Part shown: positions 1 through 9,328 of the stretch, one piece after another | Layout of the letters: every line of letters begins with the position of its first letter | Numbering within the stretch: position 1 is the stretch's first letter | NCBI RefSeq assembly: GCF_014863605.1 | Contig: NZ_CP062252.1 | Location: forward strand, 186,001-250,000 | Length of the DNA stretch: 64,000 bases | Direction of reading: 5' to 3' | From: Pseudomonas allokribbensis | Lineage (GTDB): Bacteria; Pseudomonadota; Gammaproteobacteria; Pseudomonadales; Pseudomonadaceae | Position numbers and translations under genes: made by a program | Notes under the pieces: model-generated | Told to the model about the DNA's origin: nothing | The model's input: only the letters and a program-made list of their open reading frames with translations | The model's database searches: none

Positions 1-415
1 CAACACGGTCTACAGTCGCTGCGAAACCCTGGCCCAGCGCAACCGCCTGGTGGGATTCGCCTGGGCGGCGCTCAAGGAAGCCTATTACGGCGAGCACGCC
101 GATTCGCTGTTGATCGTCGATTACGACTTGTTGACCCAGGCCCCGGAGCGCGTGCTGCGGCTGGTCTACGACTTCATTGGCGAACCCTGGTTCGAACACG
201 ATTTCGAACACCTGGCCTATGACGCGCCAGAGTTCGACCAGGCCCTTGGCGTGGCCGGCCTGCACAAAGTCAAACCCAAGGTCGCCCTGCAGTCCCGGCG
301 CACGATTCTGCCGCCGGACCTGTTCAAGCAATACGCCGATTTGTCCTTTTGGCTCGATGGCTCAGCCAGCGCTGCCAATGTCATTCGTATGAAGTCCGAC
401 GCCGCGATCAGCTGA
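1..415 (+). CDS. Sulfotransferase family protein, C-terminal part (5' end outside window)
   Basis: This is the 3' end of a gene that enters from the left; the open frame starts at base 2 with residues NTVYSRCETLAQRNRLVGF and has no stop before its end. The visible 137 or so residues match the C-terminal half of PAPS-dependent sulfotransferases of the Sulfotransfer_1/3 type: the segment SLLIVDYDLLTQAPERVL, followed by YDFIGEPW and the FEHDFEHLAYDAPEFDQALG stretch, is the usual region after the 3'-phosphate-binding site. The catalytic N-terminal P-loop-like motif lies outside the window, so activity cannot be judged. A GTG at 50 is an internal codon and should not be taken as the start. It sits directly upstream of the giant repeat protein and a few kilobases from a second sulfotransferase and an APS kinase, so I infer that it sulfates a product of this locus. 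Confidence 0.85.
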   Translation, partial: NTVYSRCETLAQRNRLVGFAWAALKEAYYGEHADSLLIVDYDLLTQAPERVLRLVYDFIGEPWFEHDFEHLAYDAPEFDQALGVAGLHKVKPKVALQSRRTILPPDLFKQYADLSFWLDGSASAANVIRMKSDAAIS

Positions 416-428
416 TCGCGGCGTTTTT
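400..428 (+). terminator. Rho-independent terminator overlapping the sulfotransferase stop codon
   Basis: A perfect 24-bp palindrome (arms CGCCGCGATCAG and CTGATCGCGGCG) is followed at once by five T residues. The stop codon of the sulfotransferase lies in the middle of the palindrome, so the last codons double as the terminator stem. It would separate the upstream operon from the giant repeat gene. Confidence 0.8.
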
Positions 429-467
429 CATTGATGCGTTACAACTGTTCGAGTCCGGGTGAGCAAC

Positions 468-3400
468 ATGTGGTGGAGCAAGCAAAAGTCGCGGGTAACC
501 GAAGGCCAACGGACGCTGGCTGCGCCGCTGATCATGTCGCTGGAACCGCGCATGCTGTTCGACGGTGCCGTCGCGGCCACTGTCGCTGATACAGCCGCCC
601 AGGCCGACAGCCATCCCACCGCCGATGCAGCCAAGGCGCCGACGGCCGATCATCCGGTGGCCAGCAAGGACACCCACGGCCAGGCCGATGCCACGCCTGC
701 CGCCAGCCCTGTCGCGGTACCGGGCCAGAGCGTGGTGTTCGTCGATGCCCGGGTCAAGGATGCCGACAGCCTGCTCAAAGGCGTCGCTCCCGGCACGCAA
801 GTGGTCAAGCTCGATGCCAGCAAGGATGGTTTGCAGCAGATCGCCGATTACCTCGACCAGCACTCGGGCGTCAGCTCGGTGCAGATCATCGCCCACGGCA
901 ACGCCGGTGACCTTTGGCTTGGCAACAGCTACCTGTCGGCGGACAACGTTGCGCAGCGCAGCGCAGTGCTGGCGGAAATCGGCAAGGACATGAACGTCGG
1001 CGGCGACATCCTCATTTACGGCTGCTACACCGCCGAGGGTGACCGAGGCCTGAGCTTCGTCGACTCGCTGGCGCAATTGACCGGCCGCGACGTGGCGGCA
1101 TCGAACAACCGCACCGGTGTGGGCGGCGACTGGGATCTGGAAATCGCCACGGGCAAGATCGAGAGCGCCAACGTGCTGTCGACCCTGTCGATGAGCGAGT
1201 ACCAGTGGGGCCTCGCCACCTGGACCGCCACCAACAACGCGAACACCGGGGTCGGCTCGCTGCGAGCAGCTTTGGCCTCGGCGCAGAACGGCGACATCGT
1301 GACCTTCGGCACCAGCATGACGGTGCAGCTCACTTCGGAGTTGTTGATCAACAAGAACATCACGGTCGATGGCGACCTGAACAACGACGGTGTCGCCGAC
1401 GTCACGCTCGATGGCCAGTACAAGACCCGGGTGGTGGAAATCACCTCCGGCAGTACGGTAACGCTCGATGGCCTGGTCATTACCCGGGGCCTGGTCTCGG
1501 GTAACGGCGGCAATGGCGGCTACGGCGCAACCGGCGCCATGGGCGGCGGGATTTTCAACGCCGGTATCCTGACCCTGAATAACGTTTCGGTCACGGGTAA
1601 CGCGGCGGCCGGCGGTGGTGGCGGCGGCGGTGTCACGGGCGCCAACTACGGCGGCGGTGGCGGCGGTGGCGGTGGCCTTGGTGGTCAGGGCGGCGGCCAT
1701 GGCGGCACGGCCGGGCCAGGTACAGGTACGCTGGGCGGCCAGGCCGGCAGCGGGGGTGTCGGCGGCTACGGCGGTGGCTATGACGCAACGCACATGGGCG
1801 GACGCGGCGGCTCGACCACCGGCGGCGCCGGCGGTGTGGGCGTGTCCTATTACAGTAACGGCGGCAACGGCGGCACGGCCAACAACGGCACCATTTCCAT
1901 TGGCGGCGGCGGTGGCGGCTCCGGTTGGGACAAGGTCGGCGGCGTCGGCGGCAACGCGGCCGGCGGCATTTACAACGCCTCGACCGGCACCCTGAAAATC
2001 GTCGGCACCTCAGTCATCAGCAACAACATCGGTGCAGGCGGCGGGGGTGGCGGCGGCAGCGGCCAGGGCAGCAACAACCTGAACGGCGGCGACGGCGGTC
2101 GGGGTGTCGGTGCGATCTGGAACCAGGGCGGCACGGTACTGATCACCGCCGCCAACTTCAGCGCCATCAGCGGCAACGCGGCCGGCAGCGGCGCCGGCGG
2201 TACGGAACTGGGCGGCGGCGTGACGGGCTCTGTACCGTTGGCCTTCGCGGCGATCTACAACAATGGCGGCACGCTCAATACCGCCTATGTGGAACCACCG
2301 ACCGCGACCATCGTGATGTCGGACACAGCCCTGAAAATCGGCGAAACCTCGCTGGTGACCATCACCTTCAGCCGGGCAGTCACCGGGTTTACCAACGCCG
2401 ACCTGACCATCGCCAACGGCACGCTGACATCGGTCAGCAGCAGCGACGGCGGCCTGACCTGGACCGCGACCTTCACGCCAACCAACAACATTACCGACAG
2501 CACCAACCTGATTACCCTCGACAACACCGGGGTGACCGCGATCAGCGACGGCGTGGCGGGCGTCGGCACGACTAATTCCGTCAACTACGCGATCGATACC
2601 GCACGGCCGACCGTGACCATCGTGATGTCCGATACGGCATTGAAGATCGGCGATACGTCGCTGGTGACCTTCACTTTCAGCGAAGCGGTGACCGGTTTCA
2701 CCAACGCCGACCTGACCATCGCCAACGGCACATTGACGGCGGTGAGCAGCAGCGACGGTGGCATCACCTGGACCGGAACATTTACCCCGAGCGGCAGCAT
2801 CACCGACACCACCAACCTTATCTCCCTGGACAACACCGGTATCGCCGACCTTGCCGGCAACGCCGGCAGCGGCACGACGGATTCGGCCAATTACGTGATC
2901 GATACCGTGCGGCCGACAGCGACCATTGTCGTTGCCGACACCAATCTGGCGGCGGGTGAAACCTCGCTGGTGACCATTACCTTCAGCGAAGCGGTCAGCG
3001 GCTTCACCACCGCCGACATGACGGTGGCCAATGGCACCCTGAGCGGACTGAGCAGCAGTGACGGCGGCATTACCTGGACTGCTACGCTGACGCCGACCGG
3101 CAGCATCACGGACACCACCAACCTGATCACCCTGGATAACACCGGGGTCGTCGATCTGGCCGGCAACGCCGGCAGCGGCTCCACCAACTCGAACAACTAC
3201 GCCATCGACACCGCGCGGCCGACCGCGACCATCGTGGTGGCTGACAACGCTCTGAAAATCGGCGAAACCTCGCTGGTGACCATCACTTTCAGTGAAGCGG
3301 TGACCGGTTTCACCAACGCTGATCTGACCATCGCCAATGGCACGTTGACGGCGGTCAGCAGCAGCGACGGCGGCATCACCTGGACGGCAACGTTCACACC

Positions 3401-6400
3401 CACCGCCAGCATCACTGACGCGACCAACCTGATCACCCTGAACAACACCGGCATCGCTGACCTGAACGGCAACGCCGGCAGCGGCACGACCGATTCAAAC
3501 AATTACGCGATCGACACCCAGCGTCCGACCGCGACCATCGTGGTGGCTGACAACGCTCTGAAAATCGGCGAAACCTCGCTGGTAACCATCACCTTCAGCG
3601 AAGCGGTGACCGGTTTCACCAACGCCGACCTGACCATCGCCAACGGCACGTTGTCGGCCGTCAGCAGCAGCGACGGCGGCATTACCTGGACCGCGACGTT
3701 CACCCCGAGCGCCAACATCACCGATGCCACCAACCTGATTACGCTGGATAACACCGGCATCGCTGACCTGGCCGGTAACGCCGGCAGCGGCACCGTCGAT
3801 TCCAACAACTACGCCATCGATACCCAGCGTCCGACCGCGACCATCGTGGTCGCTGACAGCAACCTCACGGCCGGTGAAACGACTCTGGTGACTTTCACCT
3901 TCAGCGAAGCGGTGACCGGTTTCAGCAATGCCGACATTGTGGTTGCCAACGGCACCCTGACGGCGGTCAGCAGCAGCGACGGGGGCATCACCTGGACGGC
4001 AACGTTCACGCCGAACGTGGGCGTCAACGACGCGACCAACGTGATCGGCCTGGCCAACACCGGCATCGCCGACCTGGCGGGCAACGCCGGCAGCGGCACG
4101 ACCAACTCCAACAACTACACCATCGACACCGTACTGCCGACCGCTACCATCATCATTTCCGACAACTCACTGAAAATCGGCGAGACCTCGCTGGTGACCA
4201 TCACGTTCAGCGAGGCGGTCACCGGTTTCACCAACGCCGACCTGACCATCGCCAACGGTACGTTGACGGCGGTCAGCAGCAGCGACGGCGGCATCACCTG
4301 GACGGCAACGTTCACGCCGACCAGCAACATCAACGACGCCACCAACCTGATCGTTCTGGACAATACCGGCGTACAGAACCTGTCGGGCAACGCGGGTAGC
4401 GGCACCACCGATTCGAACAATTACGCGATCGATACCGTGCGTCCGACCGCCACCATTGTGGTCGCCGACAGCGCGCTCGGCATCGGCCAGACCAGCCTGG
4501 TGACCATCACCTTCAGCGAAGCAGTGACCGGTTTCACCAACGCCGACCTGACCATCGCCAACGGCACGCTGAGTGCGGTGAGCAGCAGCGATGGCGGCAT
4601 TACCTGGACGGCAACGTTCACGCCGGCGGCCGGTATCACCGACACCACGAACATCATCACACTCGACAACACCGGCATCGCTGACCTTGCGGGCAACGCC
4701 GGCAGCGGAACCACCGATTCCAACAACTATGCGATCGACAGCCAGCGCCCGACCGCGACCATCGTGCTTTCCGACAGCAACCTCAGCGCCGGTGAAACCT
4801 CGCTGGTGACCATCACGTTCAGCGAAGCGGTGAGCGGTTTCACCAACGCCGACCTGACGATTGCCAACGGTACGCTGACGGCCGTGAGCAGTAGCGACGG
4901 CGGCATCACCTGGACGGCGACGTTCACCCCGAACGTGGGCGTCAACGACGCTACCAACGTGATCGCCCTGGCCAACGCCGGGGTCGCCGACCTGGCCGGC
5001 AACGCCGGCAGCGGAACCACCAGCTCGGCCAATTACACCATCGATACCGTGCTGCCGACCGCGACCATCATCGTGGCCGACCCCAGTCTGAAGATCGGCG
5101 AGACCTCGCTGGTGACCATTACCTTCAGCGAGGCGGTGACCGGTTTCACCAACGCCGACCTGACGATTGCCAACGGCACGTTGTCGGCCGTCAGCAGCAG
5201 CGACGGCGGCATCACCTGGACGGCCACCTTCACGCCGACCACCAACATCACCGATGCCACCAACCTGATTACGCTGGACAACTCCGGTGTTCAAAACCTG
5301 TCGGGCAATGCCGGCAGCGGCACCACCGATTCGAACAATTATTCGATCGATACGGTGCGCCCGACCGCCACTATCGTAGTGGCTGACACCGCACTCGGCG
5401 TCGGCCAGACCAGTCTGGTGACCATTACCTTCAGCGAAGCGGTGACCGGTTTCACCAATGCCGACCTGACCATCGACAACGGCACGCTGAGTGCGGTGAG
5501 CAGCAGCGATGGCGGCATCACCTGGACGGCCACCTTTACCCCGGCGGCCGGTATCACCGACACCACCAACATCATCACGCTGGACAACACCGGCATCGCC
5601 GACCTTGCGGGCAACGCCGGCAGTGGCACCACCGACTCCAACAACTACGCGGTCGACAGTCAGCGCCCGACCGCGACCATTGTCATGAGCGACTCCAGCC
5701 TGCGGCCGGGTGAAACGTCGCTGGTGACCATCACGTTCAGCGAGGCGGTGACCGGATTCGACAATTCCGACCTGAGCGTCGCCAACGGCACGTTGAGCAA
5801 CGTCAGCAGCAGCGACGGCGGCATCACCTGGACGGCCACGTTCACGCCAAACATCGGTGTGACCGACCTCACCAACCTGATTGTCCTGAACAACACCGGC
5901 ATCACCGACCTGGCCGGCAACACCGGCACTGGCACCACCAGTTCGGCCAACTACCAGGTGCAGACCCTGGTGCCGACCGCCACCATCGTGGTTGCCGACA
6001 CTTCGCTCAAGGCCGGGGAAACCTCGTTGGTGACCATCACCTTCAGCGAAGCGGTGAGCGGTTTCGACAACAGTGACCTGACCATCGCCAACGGCACATT
6101 GAGCAATGTCAGCAGCAGCGACGGCGGTATTACCTGGACCGCGACCTTCACGCCGACGGCCAATATCTCTGACGCCACCAACCTGATCACCCTGAACAAC
6201 GCCGGGGTGGCCAACCTGTCGGGCAACAGTGGCATCGGCAACACCGATTCCAACAACTTCGCCATCGACACCGCGCTGCCGACCGCCACCATCGTGGTCG
6301 CCGACAACCGGCTGGGCATCGGTGAAACCACCACCGTGACCATCACCTTCAGCGAAGCGGTGAGCGGCTTCGACCTGTCCGACATCAGCGTCGCCAACGG

Positions 6401-7766
6401 TGCGCTGTCGAACCTGACCAGCAGCGACGGCGGCGTGACCTGGACGGCGACCTTCACGCCAACAGCCGGTGTCAACGACGCGACCAACCTGATTCTGATC
6501 GACACCGCAGGTGTCCAGGATCTGGCCGGCAACCTTGGCGCGAGCATCGCCATCTCCAACAACTACATCCTCGATGCGACCCGGCCGACGGTGAACATCG
6601 TGGTCGCCAACCCGCATCTGGGCATCGGTCAGAGCACCACGGTGACCTTCACCTTCAGCGAGGCGGTGAGCAATTTCGACCTGTCCGACCTGAGCGTGAC
6701 CAACGGTGACCTGAGCAACCTGACCAGCAGCGATGGCGGCAAGACCTGGACCGCGACCTTCACGCCGACCGCGAATGTCACCGACCCAAGCAATTTCATT
6801 GCCCTGGACACCAGCAACGTCACCGACCTGGCGGGCAACGTCGGCAGCACGGTGTCGGTGTCGAACAACTATGCCCTCGACAGTGAGCGGCCGACCGCCA
6901 CGGTAGTGGTCGCCAACCCGAACCTGGGCGTCGGCCAGACGTCGCAGGTGATCATCACCTTCAACGAAGCGGTGACCGGTTTCGATCTGTCGGACCTCAG
7001 CGTGGCCAATGGCACCTTGTCCAACCTGAGCAGCAGCGACGGCGGCAAGACCTGGACCGCTACCCTGACGCCGAACGCCAACGTCAACAGCGCCAGCAAT
7101 GCGATCAGCATCAACAGTGCCGGGGTCAGCGATCTGTCCGGAAACAGCGGCAGTGGTGTCAGCAGTTCCGGCAACTACGTGATCAATACAGTGCCGGCAG
7201 TGTCACCGACTTCACCGTCAGTCGTGGTGACGCCGGATCCGGAGTTCCGCAGCAGCGATCCGGTCGTGCAGCCGCCACCGCCGAACGTCCCGCTGCAACC
7301 GATCGTCTTCATGCCGCCCACCGGCAACCTCGGTTCACCGCTGACTTTCGCACCGTTGTTCGAACAGCGGGTGATCGGCGACGGCATCCGTCCGCTGGGC
7401 GATATTTTCATCAACCAAGGTGCGTTGAGCCCGAGTTTCATTGCCCAGGTCTTCACCAGCAGCGACAGCGGCGGTGACGGTTCCGGCCATGGCTTCCTCG
7501 GATTCGGCGGCGGCGATGGCGGGGTATTTGGCAGCAGCACGCTGTCGAGTCTGTTCAATCAGGACAGCGCCGCCGAGCGGGGTTCGCTGAACGCTTTCGA
7601 CAGCCACTCGATCCGGGGCGGCGACGTGTCCCAAGGCCTGCGCGGTGTGTTCGGCGCGCCGACCCTGGGCCAGCAACTGCAACAGATCAAGGACAGCGAG
7701 CAGCACCGGGTCGACAACCTGGCGGCGGCTCTGCAACAGGTCGGCATCAGCGAAATGCCGGCCTGA
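468..7766 (+). CDS. Giant Ig-like repeat surface/secreted protein with DUF4347-type domain
   Basis: A protein of about 2,430 residues. The N-terminus has basic residues, then the motif LEPRMLFDGA at about residues 26-35, as in LEPR-type exported proteins, but no classical signal peptide. A DUF4347-type domain follows at about 90-225 (IIAHGNAGDLWLG, ILIYGCYTAEGD). A beta-helix-like stretch leads into a very glycine-rich segment (about 345-590), then 16 tandem Ig-like units, and a proline-rich plus glycine-rich C-terminal tail ending in a predicted helix. The protein has essentially one cysteine. I chose ATG at 468; a GTG at 459 in the same frame is possible. Family knowledge suggests a type I secreted adhesin; the TolC-like gene 47 bases downstream supports export. 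No calcium-binding RTX nonapeptides are seen, and no ABC or HlyD component is present downstream, so those would have to lie to the left. Sulfation or hydroxylation by the flanking enzymes is inference. Confidence 0.9.
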   Translation: MWWSKQKSRVTEGQRTLAAPLIMSLEPRMLFDGAVAATVADTAAQADSHPTADAAKAPTADHPVASKDTHGQADATPAASPVAVPGQSVVFVDARVKDADSLLKGVAPGTQVVKLDASKDGLQQIADYLDQHSGVSSVQIIAHGNAGDLWLGNSYLSADNVAQRSAVLAEIGKDMNVGGDILIYGCYTAEGDRGLSFVDSLAQLTGRDVAASNNRTGVGGDWDLEIATGKIESANVLSTLSMSEYQWGLATWTATNNANTGVGSLRAALASAQNGDIVTFGTSMTVQLTSELLINKNITVDGDLNNDGVADVTLDGQYKTRVVEITSGSTVTLDGLVITRGLVSGNGGNGGYGATGAMGGGIFNAGILTLNNVSVTGNAAAGGGGGGGVTGANYGGGGGGGGGLGGQGGGHGGTAGPGTGTLGGQAGSGGVGGYGGGYDATHMGGRGGSTTGGAGGVGVSYYSNGGNGGTANNGTISIGGGGGGSGWDKVGGVGGNAAGGIYNASTGTLKIVGTSVISNNIGAGGGGGGGSGQGSNNLNGGDGGRGVGAIWNQGGTVLITAANFSAISGNAAGSGAGGTELGGGVTGSVPLAFAAIYNNGGTLNTAYVEPPTATIVMSDTALKIGETSLVTITFSRAVTGFTNADLTIANGTLTSVSSSDGGLTWTATFTPTNNITDSTNLITLDNTGVTAISDGVAGVGTTNSVNYAIDTARPTVTIVMSDTALKIGDTSLVTFTFSEAVTGFTNADLTIANGTLTAVSSSDGGITWTGTFTPSGSITDTTNLISLDNTGIADLAGNAGSGTTDSANYVIDTVRPTATIVVADTNLAAGETSLVTITFSEAVSGFTTADMTVANGTLSGLSSSDGGITWTATLTPTGSITDTTNLITLDNTGVVDLAGNAGSGSTNSNNYAIDTARPTATIVVADNALKIGETSLVTITFSEAVTGFTNADLTIANGTLTAVSSSDGGITWTATFTPTASITDATNLITLNNTGIADLNGNAGSGTTDSNNYAIDTQRPTATIVVADNALKIGETSLVTITFSEAVTGFTNADLTIANGTLSAVSSSDGGITWTATFTPSANITDATNLITLDNTGIADLAGNAGSGTVDSNNYAIDTQRPTATIVVADSNLTAGETTLVTFTFSEAVTGFSNADIVVANGTLTAVSSSDGGITWTATFTPNVGVNDATNVIGLANTGIADLAGNAGSGTTNSNNYTIDTVLPTATIIISDNSLKIGETSLVTITFSEAVTGFTNADLTIANGTLTAVSSSDGGITWTATFTPTSNINDATNLIVLDNTGVQNLSGNAGSGTTDSNNYAIDTVRPTATIVVADSALGIGQTSLVTITFSEAVTGFTNADLTIANGTLSAVSSSDGGITWTATFTPAAGITDTTNIITLDNTGIADLAGNAGSGTTDSNNYAIDSQRPTATIVLSDSNLSAGETSLVTITFSEAVSGFTNADLTIANGTLTAVSSSDGGITWTATFTPNVGVNDATNVIALANAGVADLAGNAGSGTTSSANYTIDTVLPTATIIVADPSLKIGETSLVTITFSEAVTGFTNADLTIANGTLSAVSSSDGGITWTATFTPTTNITDATNLITLDNSGVQNLSGNAGSGTTDSNNYSIDTVRPTATIVVADTALGVGQTSLVTITFSEAVTGFTNADLTIDNGTLSAVSSSDGGITWTATFTPAAGITDTTNIITLDNTGIADLAGNAGSGTTDSNNYAVDSQRPTATIVMSDSSLRPGETSLVTITFSEAVTGFDNSDLSVANGTLSNVSSSDGGITWTATFTPNIGVTDLTNLIVLNNTGITDLAGNTGTGTTSSANYQVQTLVPTATIVVADTSLKAGETSLVTITFSEAVSGFDNSDLTIANGTLSNVSSSDGGITWTATFTPTANISDATNLITLNNAGVANLSGNSGIGNTDSNNFAIDTALPTATIVVADNRLGIGETTTVTITFSEAVSGFDLSDISVANGALSNLTSSDGGVTWTATFTPTAGVNDATNLILIDTAGVQDLAGNLGASIAISNNYILDATRPTVNIVVANPHLGIGQSTTVTFTFSEAVSNFDLSDLSVTNGDLSNLTSSDGGKTWTATFTPTANVTDPSNFIALDTSNVTDLAGNVGSTVSVSNNYALDSERPTATVVVANPNLGVGQTSQVIITFNEAVTGFDLSDLSVANGTLSNLSSSDGGKTWTATLTPNANVNSASNAISINSAGVSDLSGNSGSGVSSSGNYVINTVPAVSPTSPSVVVTPDPEFRSSDPVVQPPPPNVPLQPIVFMPPTGNLGSPLTFAPLFEQRVIGDGIRPLGDIFINQGALSPSFIAQVFTSSDSGGDGSGHGFLGFGGGDGGVFGSSTLSSLFNQDSAAERGSLNAFDSHSIRGGDVSQGLRGVFGAPTLGQQLQQIKDSEQHRVDNLAAALQQVGISEMPA
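2295..7193 (+). repeat. 16 tandem Ig-like coding repeats, 306-bp period
   Basis: Repeat units begin with a (R/L/V)PTATIVVAD-like motif. Units 2 to 16 begin at 2604 and then every 306 bases exactly, up to 6888; unit 1 begins at 2295 and is 309 bases. The core of each unit reads SLVTITFSEAVTGF, then SSSDGGITWTATFTP and AGNAGSGTTDSNNYAIDT with small changes. The last three units are the most divergent (more LSDLSV and SNLSSSDGGKTW variants), the middle ones nearly identical. The absence of any indel over 4.6 kb indicates strong selection on the 102-residue unit or recent homogenisation by recombination. Confidence 0.95.
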
Positions 7767-7813
7767 CAACACACAACAACTCAATATGTGCGGGACCTAG
7801 GGGCGATCCAGGG

Positions 7814-9328
7814 ATGAAGAAAAGTCAGAAGTTGTTCGGCGCCAGCCTGCTGGCGCTGGCGATCAGCGGATGTGCAGTCACCAGTGAACCGATCGAACGC
7901 AGTGTCAGTGAGCAACGGGCCCGAGCCGACCTGCAAACCATGTACAAGGGCCAGGAACCGCTGCGCGGTCCGCTGACCCTGCATCAGGCCATGGCCCGTG
8001 CCGTGAAGTACAACCTTGAAGGGCGCTTGAAAATCATGGAGGAAGCGCTGGCCAAACGGCAGCTCGACCTCGCCAGTTTCGACATGCTGCCGCGCATGGC
8101 GCTGGACGCCGGTTACGTCGGACGCAACAACGTCAGCGCTTCCAGCAGCCAGAGCGTACGCACCGGCACCCAGTCTCTGGAACCGTCGACCTCCCAGGAC
8201 CGCGACCGCAACGTCGCGGACCTGACCATGGTCTGGAACGTTCTCGATTTTGGTGTCAGCTACATCAACGCCAAACAACAGGGCGACCAGCGTCTGATCG
8301 TTCAGGAACGTCGGCGCAAGGTGATCAACACCATTGTTCAGGATGTGCGCTCGGCCTATTGGCGGGCGATGGCGGCCGAACGTCTGCTCAAGCAGATCGA
8401 CAGCCTGATGGCGCGGGTCGACGCTGCCCGGCGCAACAGCGAAAGCATGAGCGAGCAGCGCATCGGCGATCCGGTGCAGTCCCTCGGTTATCAACGTTCG
8501 CTGATCGAAGCCACCCGACAGCTGGAAGAGCAGCGCCGTGCGCTGTCGCTGGCGAAAACCGAGCTGGCGACCCTGATCAACCTGCCGATGGGCACCAACC
8601 TGACGCTGGCCACCGACGACGGTTATCAGATCCCGGAACTCAAAGTCGATATCTCCAAACTGGAACAGGAAGCCCTGACCAGCCGTCCGGAACTGCGTGA
8701 GCAGGATTACCAGACCCGAATCAGCGCCGCCGAAACCCGCAAGGCGATGTTGCGCATGCTGCCGGGCCTGGAGTTTTCTGCTGGCGGGCACTACGACAGC
8801 AACTCGTTCCTGGTAAACGACCGCTGGGCCGACTATGGCGTGAAAGTGACCTGGAACCTGTTCAACGTGATCTCCGCCCCGGCGGCCATCGACGTGGCCA
8901 AGGCCGGCGAAGAGGTCGCCACCGCACGTCGCCAGGCGATGTCGATTGCGGTGCTGGCGCAGTTGTACGTGGCCAACGCCAACTATCAGGAGGCGCTTCG
9001 CCAGTTCAAGACCAACCAGCAACTGTCGGACATCGACGGGCAAATCGTCGGTCAGCTGCGCAATCGTCATCAGGCGGCGGGCATCGGTGAGCTGGACCTG
9101 ATTCAGGGCGAACTGAACAACCTGCAAGCGGACTTGCGTCGCGACCTGTCCTACGCCGATCTGCGCAATGCCTATGGCCAGATCTTCGCCAGTGCCGGGC
9201 TCGATCCGTTGCCGGATCAGGTGCAGTCGACCGAAGTGCAGTCGATCGCCACGGCGCTGGCCAACCGCGAAGCGGCGTGGGCGTCGGGGGATATTTCGGT
9301 GCCGGTGGCCCATGCCTCCGCGAAGTGA
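7814..9328 (+). CDS. TolC-family outer membrane efflux lipoprotein
   Basis: The product has 504 residues. It starts with a lipoprotein signal peptide (LLALAISGC, lipidated Cys at about residue 20), followed by two outer-membrane-efflux-protein repeats rich in long helices (for example LTLHQAMARAVKYNLEGRLK and RPELREQDYQTRISAAETRK). Such proteins form the trimeric outer-membrane channel of type I secretion or tripartite efflux systems. A lipobox is usual in OprM-like channels but less so in dedicated type I secretion TolC proteins. It follows the giant repeat gene closely and overlaps the APS kinase start, so I infer that it exports the repeat protein. The membrane-fusion and ATPase partners are not in the window on this side. 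Confidence 0.9.
   Translation: MKKSQKLFGASLLALAISGCAVTSEPIERSVSEQRARADLQTMYKGQEPLRGPLTLHQAMARAVKYNLEGRLKIMEEALAKRQLDLASFDMLPRMALDAGYVGRNNVSASSSQSVRTGTQSLEPSTSQDRDRNVADLTMVWNVLDFGVSYINAKQQGDQRLIVQERRRKVINTIVQDVRSAYWRAMAAERLLKQIDSLMARVDAARRNSESMSEQRIGDPVQSLGYQRSLIEATRQLEEQRRALSLAKTELATLINLPMGTNLTLATDDGYQIPELKVDISKLEQEALTSRPELREQDYQTRISAAETRKAMLRMLPGLEFSAGGHYDSNSFLVNDRWADYGVKVTWNLFNVISAPAAIDVAKAGEEVATARRQAMSIAVLAQLYVANANYQEALRQFKTNQQLSDIDGQIVGQLRNRHQAAGIGELDLIQGELNNLQADLRRDLSYADLRNAYGQIFASAGLDPLPDQVQSTEVQSIATALANREAAWASGDISVPVAHASAK

Noticed and set aside
408..6617. Long antisense open frames (461 and 816 codons) opposite the giant repeat gene
   Set aside because: They are frame shadows of a GC-rich, repetitive gene: their sequence follows the 306-base period, has no recognisable domain and no ribosome sites, and the plus-strand reading is plainly the coding one.
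2585..7174. Regular series of 101-codon minus-strand frames every 306 bases, at first sight a gene array or CRISPR-like repeat
   Set aside because: The spacing is the Ig-repeat period; each frame is the reverse of one repeat unit. Units are far too long for CRISPR and there are no spacers.
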